64,000 nt of DNA from UBA11574 sp963752565 (GCA_963752565.1 CAVVZC010000004.1:1-64000); one strand, 5' to 3'; positions 36,985-46,479 are shown, numbered from the stretch's first letter. The notes: generated by a model not told the origin, from the letters alone. Numbers and translations are program-made.

Positions 36985-37299
36985 TTACTCCACAAGAACG
37001 GCTGTTCCATATGAATATAATTCGGCGGCCCCCTGGGCAACGGAGGAGGTCGAAAATCTCACATTGATGATGGCATTGGCACCGAGCTGACGTGCCTGGT
37101 CAACCATTCGATCCAATGCTTGCTGACGGGATTCCTGCAATAGCTGTGTGTACCCCTTGAGTTCCCCGCCCACCAGATTTTTCAGGCCCGCCATTATATC
37201 TCTTCCCACATGTTTGGCTCGGATGGTACTTCCGGAGACCAACCCAAAATGTTCTATAATATTTTTACCGGGAACCGTTTCAATATTGGTGATAATCAT
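36985..37299 (-). CDS. YbjQ/UPF0145-family protein
   Basis: 104 residues: MIITNIETVPGKNIIEHFGLVSGSTIRAKHVG, then LVGGELKGYTQLLQESRQQALDRMVDQA and GANAIINVRFSTSSV. Typical small pentameric YbjQ family protein, length normal. GGAGG precedes the ATG. First gene of a two-gene unit with the anchored paralogue. Confidence 0.87.
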   Translation of the reverse strand: MIITNIETVPGKNIIEHFGLVSGSTIRAKHVGRDIMAGLKNLVGGELKGYTQLLQESRQQALDRMVDQARQLGANAIINVRFSTSSVAQGAAELYSYGTAVLVE

Positions 37300-37681
37300 T
37301 TTTCCTCCATCATTGTCCTGTTATGTCGGGAAAGAGTAAAGCAGCCGACCTGTTTAGAACTAAAGTCCCGCCCCCGAATATGGCATAAAAGCCTTAAAAG
37401 CGGAAAAAATTCTAAATAATCTGACTGCCCGTCAAAAAAAAGCCCTTGCACTCATTTTTTTCATTGAAATTTTTTTATTTATTTAGCATAAGTAATTTTT
37501 TATTTCAATATGGTCCGTTTCCGGTTAAAAGGGCGGCGGAAAAATTTTTATTGTTCAGCATTACCAGGGTTCGATTTAACGATAAAAATTCCCGGCCGTC
37601 TTGATTAGTACTTTTATTGAAACTTTTGATAAAAAGATCGTATAAAGCTCAATTTATTGTTTTTTAATGAGGAGGAAGAGG

Positions 37682-38176
37682 ATGTTCAGAATACGAGTGG
37701 CGGTGTTGTGTTTGGTAATTGTTTTTGTTTTTGGAATGGCGCTAAATGTTGCCGGACAGAATGAAAGCGATACGGAAGCGGCCGTTGAGGATATGGTTGT
37801 TCCCATGGGCGTTATTGTGCTTGAACCCGATCCCTCGATCGAACAAAAGAGATCTCCGGTCGAATTCCATCATGCCAAACATTTTAAATATGAATGCCGA
37901 ACATGCCACCACAAATGGGAAGGAAATACCAAAATCAACAACTGTACAACATCGAATTGTCATGATCTTTTGAAAGCACCGAAAAAGCCGACAAAATACT
38001 TAGCTTATACGGAAGAGGGAATAAAATATTATAAATATGCCTATCACCAAGGCTGCATCGGGTGTCACAAAGAAATAAAAGTCAAGCAGAAAAAAATGGA
38101 AAAGTTATACAAGGCATCGGAAACACAGACAAAAAACGTTCCGATCACTTGCAATGGTTGTCACCCTAAAGAATAA
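37682..38176 (+). CDS. Periplasmic tetraheme cytochrome c3-type protein
   Basis: 164 residues. A signal peptide (VAVLCLVIVFVFGMALNVAG) precedes a class III cytochrome fold with four heme sites: CRTCH, CTTSNCH (CX4CH), CIGCH and CNGCH. Histidines in VEFHHAKH are likely sixth ligands. In sulfate reducers such cytochromes are periplasmic electron carriers between hydrogenases or formate dehydrogenases and membrane complexes. GAGGAGG lies 6 bases before the ATG at 37682. Confidence 0.88.
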   Translation: MFRIRVAVLCLVIVFVFGMALNVAGQNESDTEAAVEDMVVPMGVIVLEPDPSIEQKRSPVEFHHAKHFKYECRTCHHKWEGNTKINNCTTSNCHDLLKAPKKPTKYLAYTEEGIKYYKYAYHQGCIGCHKEIKVKQKKMEKLYKASETQTKNVPITCNGCHPKE

Positions 38177-38194
38177 TCTTAGCGGTTTCGACTC

Positions 38195-38225
38195 ACAAAG
38201 CCCGGCCCAAAGGACCAGGCTTTGT
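38195..38225 (+). terminator. Terminator of the cytochrome c3 gene
   Basis: ACAAAGCC and GGCTTTGT form an 8-bp stem 18 bp after the stop, followed by TTC. The rest of 38226-38544 shows no gene. Confidence 0.6.
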
Positions 38226-38544
38226 TTCGCCTATGAACGATTCTCACCAAGGCAGGCTTTAGATCTCTTCTAAATCTTGTCCTGTTTCTTCAGAATTCCC
38301 TCCAGAAATAGCTACCACGTCTGTCCCCACCAAGTAAAAACGGGTTAATGCTTATCAAGGAAAAGCCCGCCGTCAAAGGCTATTTTGCTGATATTGAGAT
38401 CCTCACTTCAAAATTTGACCTGCAAGTTTCCGGTTTAAACTTGTATATGACTTCATCGTTGTGATAAATAATTAGTTTCCATCCAGAAATGGCCCTTTTC
38501 CGCAATCTCTGCTTAAAGCAGATTAGGATTTCAGAGAAAACAGG

Positions 38545-39318
38545 ATGTCGCAAAGAAAAAACGTAACGTCTTTCATGAGAGAGAACAAGACGCTTTTTAT
38601 TATTATTTCAGTCGTTCTTTTTTTGGTTGAACTCGAGTTTTTTGCGCTCGCAGCGATGAAGTCCGGCCGAAAATCCTGGCTGCAGGTGATGGATGCCAAC
38701 GGAAATGTCATACATGAAACAGACGGTAAAAATCTCAGCGAGTTCAACAAATACTATTTTGAAAAAACATTCGGCCCCTTTGAACAGTACCAGACCAAAC
38801 TTGTAACCAAGGACATCCCTTTCCCTTTCAGAGCCTGGTTTGCGTCTGCTATGGGAGTACCTGTTGCTGCCTTTCTTTTGTTTGCTTTTTTTGTGCGTGC
38901 ATACCAGTCCCTTTTTTTAAAGGAAGAAAAAATCATAGATGAAACGGATTTAAAAAGAACGGAGTATGAATACCGATTCGAAAAGATCATCGCTGCAATC
39001 AGCAGGTTTAACATTTTTATAATAGGGTTTCTTATTTTCCTTGCCGTCTTTTTATACTGGGTTATTCCGGATTTGATCGTTTATATCGGACGGACAGGTA
39101 CCGAAACAATAATGCGATATAAATGGATTTTTTTGGCTGTGGGCATTGTTTTCCTGGGCCTGTTCATATGGATAATTTATTTAAGATATCTTCTGGCCAA
39201 AAAGACAATAGACCGCCAGACTGAAATCGACAAATATCGCCTCCAGTTGGAATACAACAAGATCGATGATCGTCCACCTCAACTGACATATGAACAGGAA
39301 GATACATCCGACACCTAA
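38545..39318 (+). CDS. Three-span membrane protein, unknown
   Basis: 257 residues with predicted helices at about 16-38, 107-125, 152-173 and 188-210 and a charged C-terminus. A periplasmic loop between the first two contains VMDANGNVIHETDGKNLSEFNKYYFEKTFG. No catalytic motif seen and no family recognised. It is preceded by ACAGG close to the ATG and flanked on both sides by intergenic repeats. Confidence 0.65.
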   Translation: MSQRKNVTSFMRENKTLFIIISVVLFLVELEFFALAAMKSGRKSWLQVMDANGNVIHETDGKNLSEFNKYYFEKTFGPFEQYQTKLVTKDIPFPFRAWFASAMGVPVAAFLLFAFFVRAYQSLFLKEEKIIDETDLKRTEYEYRFEKIIAAISRFNIFIIGFLIFLAVFLYWVIPDLIVYIGRTGTETIMRYKWIFLAVGIVFLGLFIWIIYLRYLLAKKTIDRQTEIDKYRLQLEYNKIDDRPPQLTYEQEDTSDT

Positions 39319-39474
39319 ACCGAGCGATTGCCGAGTTTATCCCGCCTTTGGCGGGACTGCGTTATAAGACATTTGCAGTAGCAGACTACGGCTGCATGTC
39401 TCACGCCTTGCATCTCCCCGCCGGTACGGGATCTTGCGACCGGTAAACTCGACAACCGTTCAATTTAGGTACAG
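39318..39474. repeat. Palindromic repeat, copy B
   Basis: Inverted ends CCTAAACCGAGCGATTGCCG and CAACCGTTCAATTTAGG surround a core almost identical to copy A at 36405, including the CATTTGCAG/CTGCATG hairpin. The left end starts at the stop codon of the 38545 gene. Confidence 0.8.
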
Positions 39475-39736
39475 TACCATTTGATTCCTGCTCATCCTAT
39501 CATCTTTTAAGTCATTTCCATTGATTTTGAAGGGATTTCTATCTAAAATCGTTTCAAAATCTATTTTACCTTGACATTTGGTTTGTCCTTTGAGATGAGG
39601 ATATTTGATTGTTTTTAAGTATAGGGGTATGTTGTTTCTGCGGGTCGATTTCGCTCTAAAGGACCTTTCCCTTTTGCTGGCGTGACGACCTGAAGCTTCG
39701 GTCAAAATTGAAAGGATTTAGAAGGAGGTCAGAGTT

Positions 39737-39937
39737 ATGGCAGATGGGATCGTAAAGTGGTTTAGTGACAAAAAGGGATTTGGATTCATAGAGCAGGAAG
39801 ACGGAACAGACATTTTTGTTCATTATTCGTCCATCACTATGGATGGATTCAAGACCCTTGCTGAAGGTGAAAGAGTAACGTTTGACGTGGAAGAGAGCGA
39901 TCGGGGACCCGCAGCCAAAAACGTCAGAAAACCTTAG
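39737..39937 (+). CDS. Cold-shock domain protein
   Basis: 66 residues: MADGIVKWFSDKKGFGFIEQ (RNP1 KGFGFI) and DIFVHYSSI (RNP2), the standard single-stranded nucleic acid binding fold. GAAGGAGG lies just before the ATG. A long untranslated leader is possible, as in other csp genes, since no ORF lies between 39475 and 39737. It is followed by a strong terminator. Confidence 0.95.
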   Translation: MADGIVKWFSDKKGFGFIEQEDGTDIFVHYSSITMDGFKTLAEGERVTFDVEESDRGPAAKNVRKP

Positions 39938-39959
39938 TTATTTTAAAAATCATGTGACC

Positions 39960-39997
39960 AAAGGCATCTCATTGAAACAAAAATGAGATGCCTTTTT
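39960..39997 (+). terminator. Rho-independent terminator after csp
   Basis: AAAGGCATCTCATT pairs with AATGAGATGCCTTT, a 14-bp stem with an 8-base loop, followed by a T run. It also serves the convergent gene at 39997. Confidence 0.9.
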
Positions 39998-40338
39998 CAT
40001 TTTTTCTCAAATTTAGTGATAATCTTACTGATGTCTTCCTCTATGTAGGATACGACAGTTCCGGCATTTTCAGTTGAAATGGTTTCGATATCAGCTGAAA
40101 ATCTCTCAATGTCTTCTTCATCGATCCCGGTGGTCATATTCACCAAAAAAGGGGCGACTTCGCCATCATCAAGCAAGAATCCGCAGGCGCCGACTGCCCC
40201 CAAAAACTCATCCTTCATAAAAATTTGAGTCTGACCCCAGAGAAATAGGCTTCGCATTTCATGGGGCAGGCGAAGATATTGGCGAAAAAGACAGTTTTCA
40301 TTCAGGCACTCACTATCTGTTCTGAAGCCATTTTTCAA
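39997..40338 (-). CDS. Hypothetical protein downstream of oleD
   Basis: Up to 113 residues, with a TTG start at 40338 overlapping oleD by 26 bases; an internal ATG at 40257 is an alternative. The C-terminal part GIDEEDIERFSADIETISTENAG is acidic and helical. No membrane span or known motif. Same strand as oleD. Confidence 0.5.
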   Translation of the reverse strand: MKNGFRTDSECLNENCLFRQYLRLPHEMRSLFLWGQTQIFMKDEFLGAVGACGFLLDDGEVAPFLVNMTTGIDEEDIERFSADIETISTENAGTVVSYIEEDISKIITKFEKK

Positions 40339-41332
40339 GTCGAGAAAGCCCTTCTTCTATCGAAATTTTAGGCGAGTATCCCAGGTCTTTTTTTGCTGCG
40401 CTGATGTCGAACCAGTGGGCCGTTGAAAGTTCATCGGCTAAAAAACGTGTCATCCGGGGTTCACCACGGATCTTAAACATTTTATAGAAAATTTCCAGGA
40501 CAGCGCCAATCATCCATGCTGTGTTGCGGGATATCGAACGCTGAACAGGGGCCAGACCGGCTCTTTTTAAAATATCGTTGACCATCTCCCATAAAGGAAC
40601 GGGATTGTCCTGACTGATAAAATAAACTCTGCCGGAGAGGTTATGGTTTTGTTCCAATCTGTCTGCAGCCTGAATATGAGCGGCTGCGGCGTTATCGATG
40701 TAGATGGTGTCCACCAGGTTTCTGCCGTTTCCCACTCTGACCAGGCGGGTTGCCCTTTCAATAATTCTCGGCACCAGGTGATTGTCATGTGGACCCCATA
40801 TCAAATGGGGCCTTAAAATGATGGTCTTCAACCCCTCATCACCGGCCGCCATCACAAACTGTTCGGCCATGGCCTTTGTCTTCGGGTAATGGGCATGAAA
40901 CTTTTCAGGATAGGGAACAGACTCGTCAACACCTTCCATATCGGCTCCGCCAAAAACAACACTGGGAGAACTGGTATAAACAAGCCGTGAAACTTTGTGC
41001 TGTTTACAAGCGGCAATGACGTTCTGAGTCCCGATGACATTGGTTCGGTAATACGTCATATAATCTCCCCATACGCCGGGTTTTGCCGCAACGTGAAATA
41101 CGAGATCTACTTCCCGGCATGCCTGTTCGACAGCGGTTACATCGCTGATGTCTCCCTGGATCTGCTCAACCCCCATTGCCGCAAGTTCTGGATAAAAGCG
41201 CCGTGAAAAGCTGATGACTCTGTCATCTCTTTCCACCAGTCGTTTGACAATGGCGCCCCCCAAAAATCCGCCGCCGCCGGTGACCAGAACCTGATCGGAA
41301 GATTTGGCCTTTACGGATTCATTATTATTCAT
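40313..41332 (-). CDS. oleD: 2-Alkyl-3-oxoalkanoate reductase, OleD-like SDR
   Basis: Extended short-chain dehydrogenase of 339 residues. The NAD(P) motif is VTGGGGFLGGAIVKRL near residue 17, and the catalytic pattern is YPKTKAMAEQFV (YxxxK) with the VYTSSPSVVFGG Ser region before it. It resembles 3-beta-HSD and OleD, which reduces the beta-keto acid made by OleA. Placement next to an OleC-like ligase and near an OleB-like hydrolase supports OleD rather than a sterol enzyme. A repeat element separates it from oleC. Confidence 0.82.
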   Translation of the reverse strand: MNNNESVKAKSSDQVLVTGGGGFLGGAIVKRLVERDDRVISFSRRFYPELAAMGVEQIQGDISDVTAVEQACREVDLVFHVAAKPGVWGDYMTYYRTNVIGTQNVIAACKQHKVSRLVYTSSPSVVFGGADMEGVDESVPYPEKFHAHYPKTKAMAEQFVMAAGDEGLKTIILRPHLIWGPHDNHLVPRIIERATRLVRVGNGRNLVDTIYIDNAAAAHIQAADRLEQNHNLSGRVYFISQDNPVPLWEMVNDILKRAGLAPVQRSISRNTAWMIGAVLEIFYKMFKIRGEPRMTRFLADELSTAHWFDISAAKKDLGYSPKISIEEGLSRLEKWLQNR

Positions 41333-41342
41333 TTAACTTGAT

Positions 41343-41549
41343 CCTAAGTTGAGCGATTGTCGAGGTTATCGCAGATACAAGGAAAATGTCGTTCCGCTAT
41401 AGTCAACTATGCTGGACGTCATTTGACACAGTAGATGCGGTAAGATCGGCAATCCCGGAGGGTTTCAAATTTTAAAAATATAAATAAAAATAATTCATTA
41501 AAATAAAAGATGTTTTATCCCATTTTAAAATTTGAAACGCTCAGCTTAT
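41343..41549. repeat. Palindromic repeat between oleC and oleD
   Basis: The outer ends CTAAGTTGAGCG and CGCTCAGCTTA are inverted. GTTTCAAATTTTAAAA (near 41463) pairs with TTTTAAAATTTGAAAC (near 41521). End sequence and GCGATTGTCGAG relate it to the 36405 and 39318 repeats. Its right end overlaps the oleC stop. Confidence 0.65.
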
Positions 41550-43220
41550 GTTAATTTCTTTTCAGCCCATATTGCCAGTTTTTCACGGAAAATTTTTGAG
41601 TTGTGTCTAATGTCCACCGGAAAAGACTTGTGAAACAATATGGTTTTGATGTCCTTTGTCAATTCATTCTGTGCGGCAAGCTCAAGAAGCTCATTTTTTA
41701 TCGTCTTTTTGGTTAAGTGATGGCGACTTCGTTTCAGTTCGATGCATATGACCGGTTTTTGTTGATTACGGTGACCGATTCCCACAAGGGCACTTCGAAA
41801 CACTTGTGGATGATTGTTGAAGATGGCTTCACAAGGTATGGTGAAATAGGGTATCCCCTTTATTCACCACACGCTGGCTTTTTCGGCCGCAGAACCATAT
41901 CCTCCCCTTTGAATCCTTCCATCCCACATCTCCCATCCGATGCCAAAAGGAATTTTTATCTTTGATCTTGGCCACTGCGTCGGCTTCAGGCTTTTCAAAG
42001 TATTGCCGGGTCACGAGATCACCCGCTGCCGTTATCTCACCCATCTCACCATCTTCGACCAGAATATCGTCCGACCACTTCCGAATAGGATCATCACTGA
42101 TCTTTATGATGCGGATCTTTAGATCATTGATGGGTCGCCCGATGCATATCCCGTAACCCTTTTCGCTGAATTTTCGGGTTTCAGTAAGGATTTCATTGCT
42201 GGTAATGGATATAATGGGCACCGCTTCGGTGGCTCCGTAAGGTGTATGAATCCGGGCATCTTCACTCAGCATGGAAGCAAATTGTTCGATAATCGATGGT
42301 ATTACCGGTGCGCCGGCTGAAATGACACGTTTCAGGGACGGCAGTACAATGTTTCTCTTTTTTCCGTATTCACCCACGCGATTCAAAAGAGCGGGAGAAG
42401 CAAACATACTGGTGACGCCCTGGTCCAGAATGGCCTCGATAATCTTTTTCGGATTTACACGGGCAGGTTTGGTGGGGTCCATGTCCGGAATGACGGAGGT
42501 GATCCCCAAAGGCGGCCAAAACAGCGCAAAAAGCGGAAATGTGGAAAGATCGATTTCATCTATAGACATTTCCAAATGGGTTTTTATGTGACGCAGCTGT
42601 GCGTCGAAGTTTCCGTGAGTGTATACTACACCCTTGGCAGGGCCTGTGCTGCCGGTTGTAAACAATATGGCAGCGGTATCGTTCCCCCGGGTTTTAGCCG
42701 TAACATAGAGTTTCCAGGGCACTTGACGCATTTGATTCAGGGTAAAGCCTTTTCGGAACCAGCGTCTTCCCACCGTTACCCATATCCGGACGGTTTTGAA
42801 AATTTTCGGATAAAGGGTTCGGAGGACATGAGCCGATGGAATACCGATAAACGCTTCCGGCCGGCCTTCCTTGAAGCATTCGACCATTCGGCGAATCCCC
42901 ATTCCCGGATCCACGACCACCGGAACGGCCCCGGTTTTGAAAAGGGCGAAAATAATTATAAAAAATTCCAGGCCCGGTTTTACCATTAAAATGGTCCGGG
43001 TCCCGCGGGTGATTCCGGCGTTTTCCATCCCGTGCGCCAGGCAATCGGATTCCCGATCCAACTGCAAAAACGTCAAATGAGAATACATCACCCGGCCGGA
43101 ACTGCCCCGGCCTGCAGGATAGACTACCGCCCGTTTATACGGTGAGATTTTGGCCACTCTTTTCAGATAGGACGCGATATTGACATCGCGATGCTCTTTT
43201 TCATGATTTTTTGAGCTCAT
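41546..43220 (-). CDS. oleC: OleC-like AMP-binding enzyme (beta-lactone synthetase), frameshifted
   Basis: ANL-superfamily enzyme; OleC converts 2-alkyl-3-hydroxy acids to beta-lactones with ATP. The P-loop is LFTTGSTGPAKGVVYTHGNF near residue 190, with later ANL motifs IHTPYGATEAVP and GDVGWKDSKGRIWFCGR. The first frame ends ...KGDTLFHHTL at 41829. The second continues PCEAIFNNHPQVFRSALVG to 41546. Removing one C (TTTCACC to TTTACC) near 41840 gives DTLFTIPCEAIFNNHPQ and a complete product of about 557 residues. It lies upstream of oleD on the same strand. Confidence 0.85.
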
Positions 43221-43311
43221 CTGTTCGAATCGATTCTTAATCTAAAGCGATTATAAACTTTCAAGATTATCAATGGTAAAGTTTCACATATCTTATTTTG
43301 AGCATATCCAG

Positions 43312-43767
43312 CTAAGGAAAACTCAATGTACGCATATGGGCCTCTTCAATACGGCGTTCGACATATGAGGCTAAGGAAGGGTCATCTCTATAAAGGTCGA
43401 AACAGTAGCCGTCTTCTCCAAGAATACCATTCGGCACGAGATTGCCCAATTCATCCGGGTCTGTGACCATTTCCTCGTAAAAGCATATTGAGAGCCATCG
43501 GTTGTCGGGGGCATCATCTATGATATCCACAAGAGCAAACAGGGATTGGCTCTTTTCATGACGATTCTTCAGGCTTGCCCTCAGTGAATAGCTTACACCC
43601 GGACGTGATATAAAATTGAGGCTGGTTCCTTCTGTGGTTCTGAGCTTATCAATTACTTTTAAAAAAGTTTGTTTGATCTTGTGGGGGTCGTTTTCCCAGG
43701 CCTCGAGAAATCCGGACATCTCGAGAAACTCATTTTCATCGACAAAAACACCTGCTTCGTTTTTCAT
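43312..43767 (-). CDS. Hypothetical protein, 151 residues
   Basis: Soluble, acidic protein with no recognised motif, beginning MKNEAGVFVDENEFLEMSGF. The centre GVSYSLRASLKNRH followed by LFALVDIIDD suggests an alpha/beta fold. It lies between the CoA-disulfide reductase-like gene and oleC in the segment bracketed by the two oleC 5' copies, so it may have arrived together with its upstream neighbour. Confidence 0.6.
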   Translation of the reverse strand: MKNEAGVFVDENEFLEMSGFLEAWENDPHKIKQTFLKVIDKLRTTEGTSLNFISRPGVSYSLRASLKNRHEKSQSLFALVDIIDDAPDNRWLSICFYEEMVTDPDELGNLVPNGILGEDGYCFDLYRDDPSLASYVERRIEEAHMRTLSFP

Positions 43768-43855
43768 CCGTTCAGTAACTCCTGTTCTATAATAATCGCA
43801 TTAATTAATGCAGCATAGTAATTCAAGTAATTCATTGTGGCAAAATGTTATTATT

Positions 43856-45559
43856 TTAAAGATCAAGCCCCCACTTTTTTAGAGCAGCCACGCCTCCCTG
43901 AAGATTATACGTGTTTTTCAGTCCTGCCTTGTCCATGATTAATTGCGCCTCATAGGAACGAACACCGGTGTTGCAGATGAGCACGAGTTTCTTGTCTTTT
44001 GGAACATCTTCAAACCGGGCTCTCAATTCATCCTGTGGAATGCTTTTCCAGTGATCTGGATATTTATTGACAAAAGGTTCTGCATTGCCCCATCCCCGGC
44101 AGTCTAAACAAATGGTATTACCGTCTTCTCTATTTTTCCACCAGTCAACAAACTGATCTGCATCGATGACTCTATTTTTTCCGGCCAGGATATTTTCGGC
44201 AGTATTACCCAAAGCGTTTAAAATATCCATGGCGGACGAAAACGGTGGTGAATAGGGGAGCTCAAGGTTGCTAATTTCTGAAACCGTCGGCTTTGATTTA
44301 AGTATCGCGGCCACGGCGTTGATCCGGCCGACCATACCCTCTCCCTTGTTCCCAAGACCTTGGATTCCCAGAACCTGTCCGGTGCTTCTATCCACTACCA
44401 GTTCCAGGTACATGAGATCCTTTTCCGGGAAAAAGTGGGCACGGTCAAACTGGACCATGAATGCGCTCACCGGGTCAAAATTTTCATTTCTGGCGGTTTC
44501 AAGGCTTAAACCGGCACTGGCCACCGATATTTCAAAAAGCTTTACTACAAAACTGCCCACACTTCCTTCAAATTCCGCCTCACCACCTGCCAGGTTGGTA
44601 CCGATGACACGTCCCTGTCTGTTCGCCAGACCACCCAGCGGGTAGTAGCTCGGTTTTCCGGTGATTAAATTCGTTACTTCAACACAGTCTCCCCCCGCAT
44701 AAATATCCGGATCCGAGGTCTGCATTCTTTTATTCACGACAATGCCGCCTTTTGGGGAAATTTCCAAACCCGCACGCCTGGCAAGGTCCGAGTTGGGCAT
44801 TATGCCTGCCGCTATAATGACCATATCCGCATCCAGGGTTCTATTGCTGGTCACCACTTTTTCCACCCGCTGCTTACCTTCAATCCTTACAACCTCTTCA
44901 TTGAAGTAAACAGAGACCTCATTTTCTTCCAGATGACATTGCACCATCTTGGCCAGATTATAACTGATAATTCCCGGAAGTACCTGGTTTGTAATTTCGA
45001 CAATATCGGTTTCAATACCCCACAGGTCGACCAGTGCTTCGGCCATTTCAAGACCGATAAATCCCGCACCGATAATTACCGCCTTTCCAACTTTTCCTTC
45101 GGAGATTTCCTGCTTTATTGCAATGGCTTTATGTAAATCGGTTACGGTGTAGACACCCTCGAGATTAATTCCGGGAATGGGAAGCTGCCTGGGTTTGCTT
45201 CCCGTCGCCAGCACCAGCTTATCGTAGGAAAGCGTTTCTTCTTTTCCGCTGATGACGTGTTTGGTATTAACCGTTTTCCGATCTCGATCTATGGAAAGAG
45301 CACGGGTATTGATCCGGACGTCAATGTCCTTTGCGTCTTGAAAAAACTTCACATCGCGAAGCATATGGAAACTGGTTTCCTGGAGCTGCGCCGCATCGCT
45401 GACGTCACCGGAAATAAAATAAGGTATGCCGCATCCGCCGTAAGAGATCAGGTCGCTTTGATCCACCATGATGATGTTGGAGTCAGGTTCCAATCTTTTG
45501 AAACGGCACGCAGCCTTCGGACCTAATGCTACAGCGCCGATGATGAGAATATTTTTAGG
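43856..45559 (-). CDS. FAD-dependent CoA-disulfide/polysulfide reductase fused to rhodanese
   Basis: 567 residues from the ATG at 45559, 8 bases after AAAGGAG. The N-terminal FAD fold (NILIIGAVALGPKAA; GAVALG replaces the usual GGVAAG) carries the redox Cys in SYGGCGIPYFISGD near residue 44. The NAD fold is AVIIGAGFIGLEMAEAL, and the second FAD motif is IYAGGDCVEV. The C-terminal rhodanese domain has its active Cys in LICNTGVRSYEA. CoADR-rhodanese fusions reduce persulfides, polysulfide or CoA disulfides with NAD(P)H, fitting a sulfur-metabolising organism. Confidence 0.87.
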   Translation of the reverse strand, partial: PKNILIIGAVALGPKAACRFKRLEPDSNIIMVDQSDLISYGGCGIPYFISGDVSDAAQLQETSFHMLRDVKFFQDAKDIDVRINTRALSIDRDRKTVNTKHVISGKEETLSYDKLVLATGSKPRQLPIPGINLEGVYTVTDLHKAIAIKQEISEGKVGKAVIIGAGFIGLEMAEALVDLWGIETDIVEITNQVLPGIISYNLAKMVQCHLEENEVSVYFNEEVVRIEGKQRVEKVVTSNRTLDADMVIIAAGIMPNSDLARRAGLEISPKGGIVVNKRMQTSDPDIYAGGDCVEVTNLITGKPSYYPLGGLANRQGRVIGTNLAGGEAEFEGSVGSFVVKLFEISVASAGLSLETARNENFDPVSAFMVQFDRAHFFPEKDLMYLELVVDRSTGQVLGIQGLGNKGEGMVGRINAVAAILKSKPTVSEISNLELPYSPPFSSAMDILNALGNTAENILAGKNRVIDADQFVDWWKNREDGNTICLDCRGWGNAEPFVNKYPDHWKSIPQDELRARFEDVPKDKKLVLICNTGVRSYEAQLIMDKAGLKNTYNLQGGVAALKKWGLDL

Positions 45560-45636
45560 CATCGTAAAACTCCTTTGGCTTTTTTCGGATTGGGCCAATT
45601 TACATCACAAACTTTAAAAGATTCAATAACTTTATC

Positions 45637-45786
45637 CTAATCTGAAATAATACCAAGGAAATCCAGAATTGCCCGGTCTGTCGGATAAATAACCGCCCGT
45701 TTGTACGGTGCGATTTTGACCGCTCTTTTCAGGTAGGACGCGATATTTACACCATAACGCTCTTTTTCATGATTGTTTGGGCTCAT
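45637..45786 (-). pseudogene. Duplicated 5' fragment of oleC
   Basis: An ATG-initiated 49-codon remnant: NHEKERYGVNIASYLKRAVK then IAPYKRAVIYP, matching the oleC N-terminus NHEKEHRDVNIASYLKRVAK then ISPYKRAVVYP. DNA similarity covers about 165 bp (45677-45842 versus 43110-43275) including sequence upstream of the start, at roughly 80 percent identity by eye. It then diverges and stops. Confidence 0.82.
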
Positions 45787-46098
45787 CTGTTCGAATCGAT
45801 TCCAAATCTTAAGCTTTGATAATCCATCAAGATTGTCGATGCAGGATTCAAGCGTAAGCTACAATAACCATCAACGGTTGTAAAGATGCTTTAATACCTG
45901 AATCTTTCACAAATCGGACCTGTTTCAATTTTTGGGATCACTCCAACAAACTTTTACCAAACCCCAATTACATTTTACCGTGAAGATCCTATAAATATCA
46001 GGAGCCTAAAATATTTTTGATATCTTTTTCAAAAAAGATAAATCCTTTTTAAGGAGTTTCCCCTTTTCATTTTTTGATAATTGTATTAGGCATACATT

Positions 46099-46146
46099 GA
46101 GGTTCCAGTTGGCCTACTGGTAAGACTGCCAGTTATAACGCCGACG
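46099..46146 (+). other. tRNA-like 5' half sequence
   Basis: GGTTCCAGTTGGCCTACTGG then TAAGACTGCCAGTTATAACG resembles a tRNA D arm and anticodon loop (TTATAA), but the anticodon stem does not pair and no T arm follows. Probably a degraded tRNA fragment; it lies 37 bp before a small orphan gene. Confidence 0.35.
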
Positions 46147-46182
46147 ATTTAATATCTAATGTTAACCGGAAAAGAGAATTTG

Positions 46183-46479
46183 ATGAAAAGATTCAAGGTT
46201 AAACTCCATGGTAAGAATTTCCTCCTCAACCTTGACGGTGAACTCAAAAAGTTTGGGTTTTACGTCACGAGATTTGTTAAGGCAGAGAACCCACAAGAGG
46301 CTGAAAAAATCGCCATCATCTTAACCCATCAAAATCCTAATTTAAGGGATACCGTATTAAATGAAAATGCTGATCGCCCCACAATTAATTTGGAAGAAAT
46401 AAAGGAAGTCAGCTTTCTAAAATTTTTTGCCAGAAAATCAACAACAGGCTTTACGTTTTATTCCGAAGATGAAGAATAG
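46183..46479 (+). CDS. Hypothetical protein, 98 residues
   Basis: Soluble protein starting MKRFKVKLHGKNFLLNLDGE with RFVKAENPQEAEKIAIILTH in the middle, suggesting a small alpha/beta fold. The start at 46183 follows AAAAGAGAA. It is the only plus-strand gene in the ole region. A hairpin at about 46650-46687 lies between it and oleB. No family recognised. Confidence 0.6.
   Translation: MKRFKVKLHGKNFLLNLDGELKKFGFYVTRFVKAENPQEAEKIAIILTHQNPNLRDTVLNENADRPTINLEEIKEVSFLKFFARKSTTGFTFYSEDEE

Noticed and set aside
39460..39705. Minus-strand ORF of 81 codons upstream of csp
   Set aside because: Overlaps a palindromic repeat and the csp leader, has an odd basic composition, no ribosome site and no motif.
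40313..41332. 3-beta-hydroxysteroid dehydrogenase
   Set aside because: The fold is shared, but the neighbouring OleC- and OleB-like genes fit OleD better, and no steroid genes are present.
46099..46160. Complete tRNA-Ile gene
   Set aside because: The anticodon stem does not pair and there is no T arm or acceptor 3' strand. Kept only as a tRNA-like fragment.
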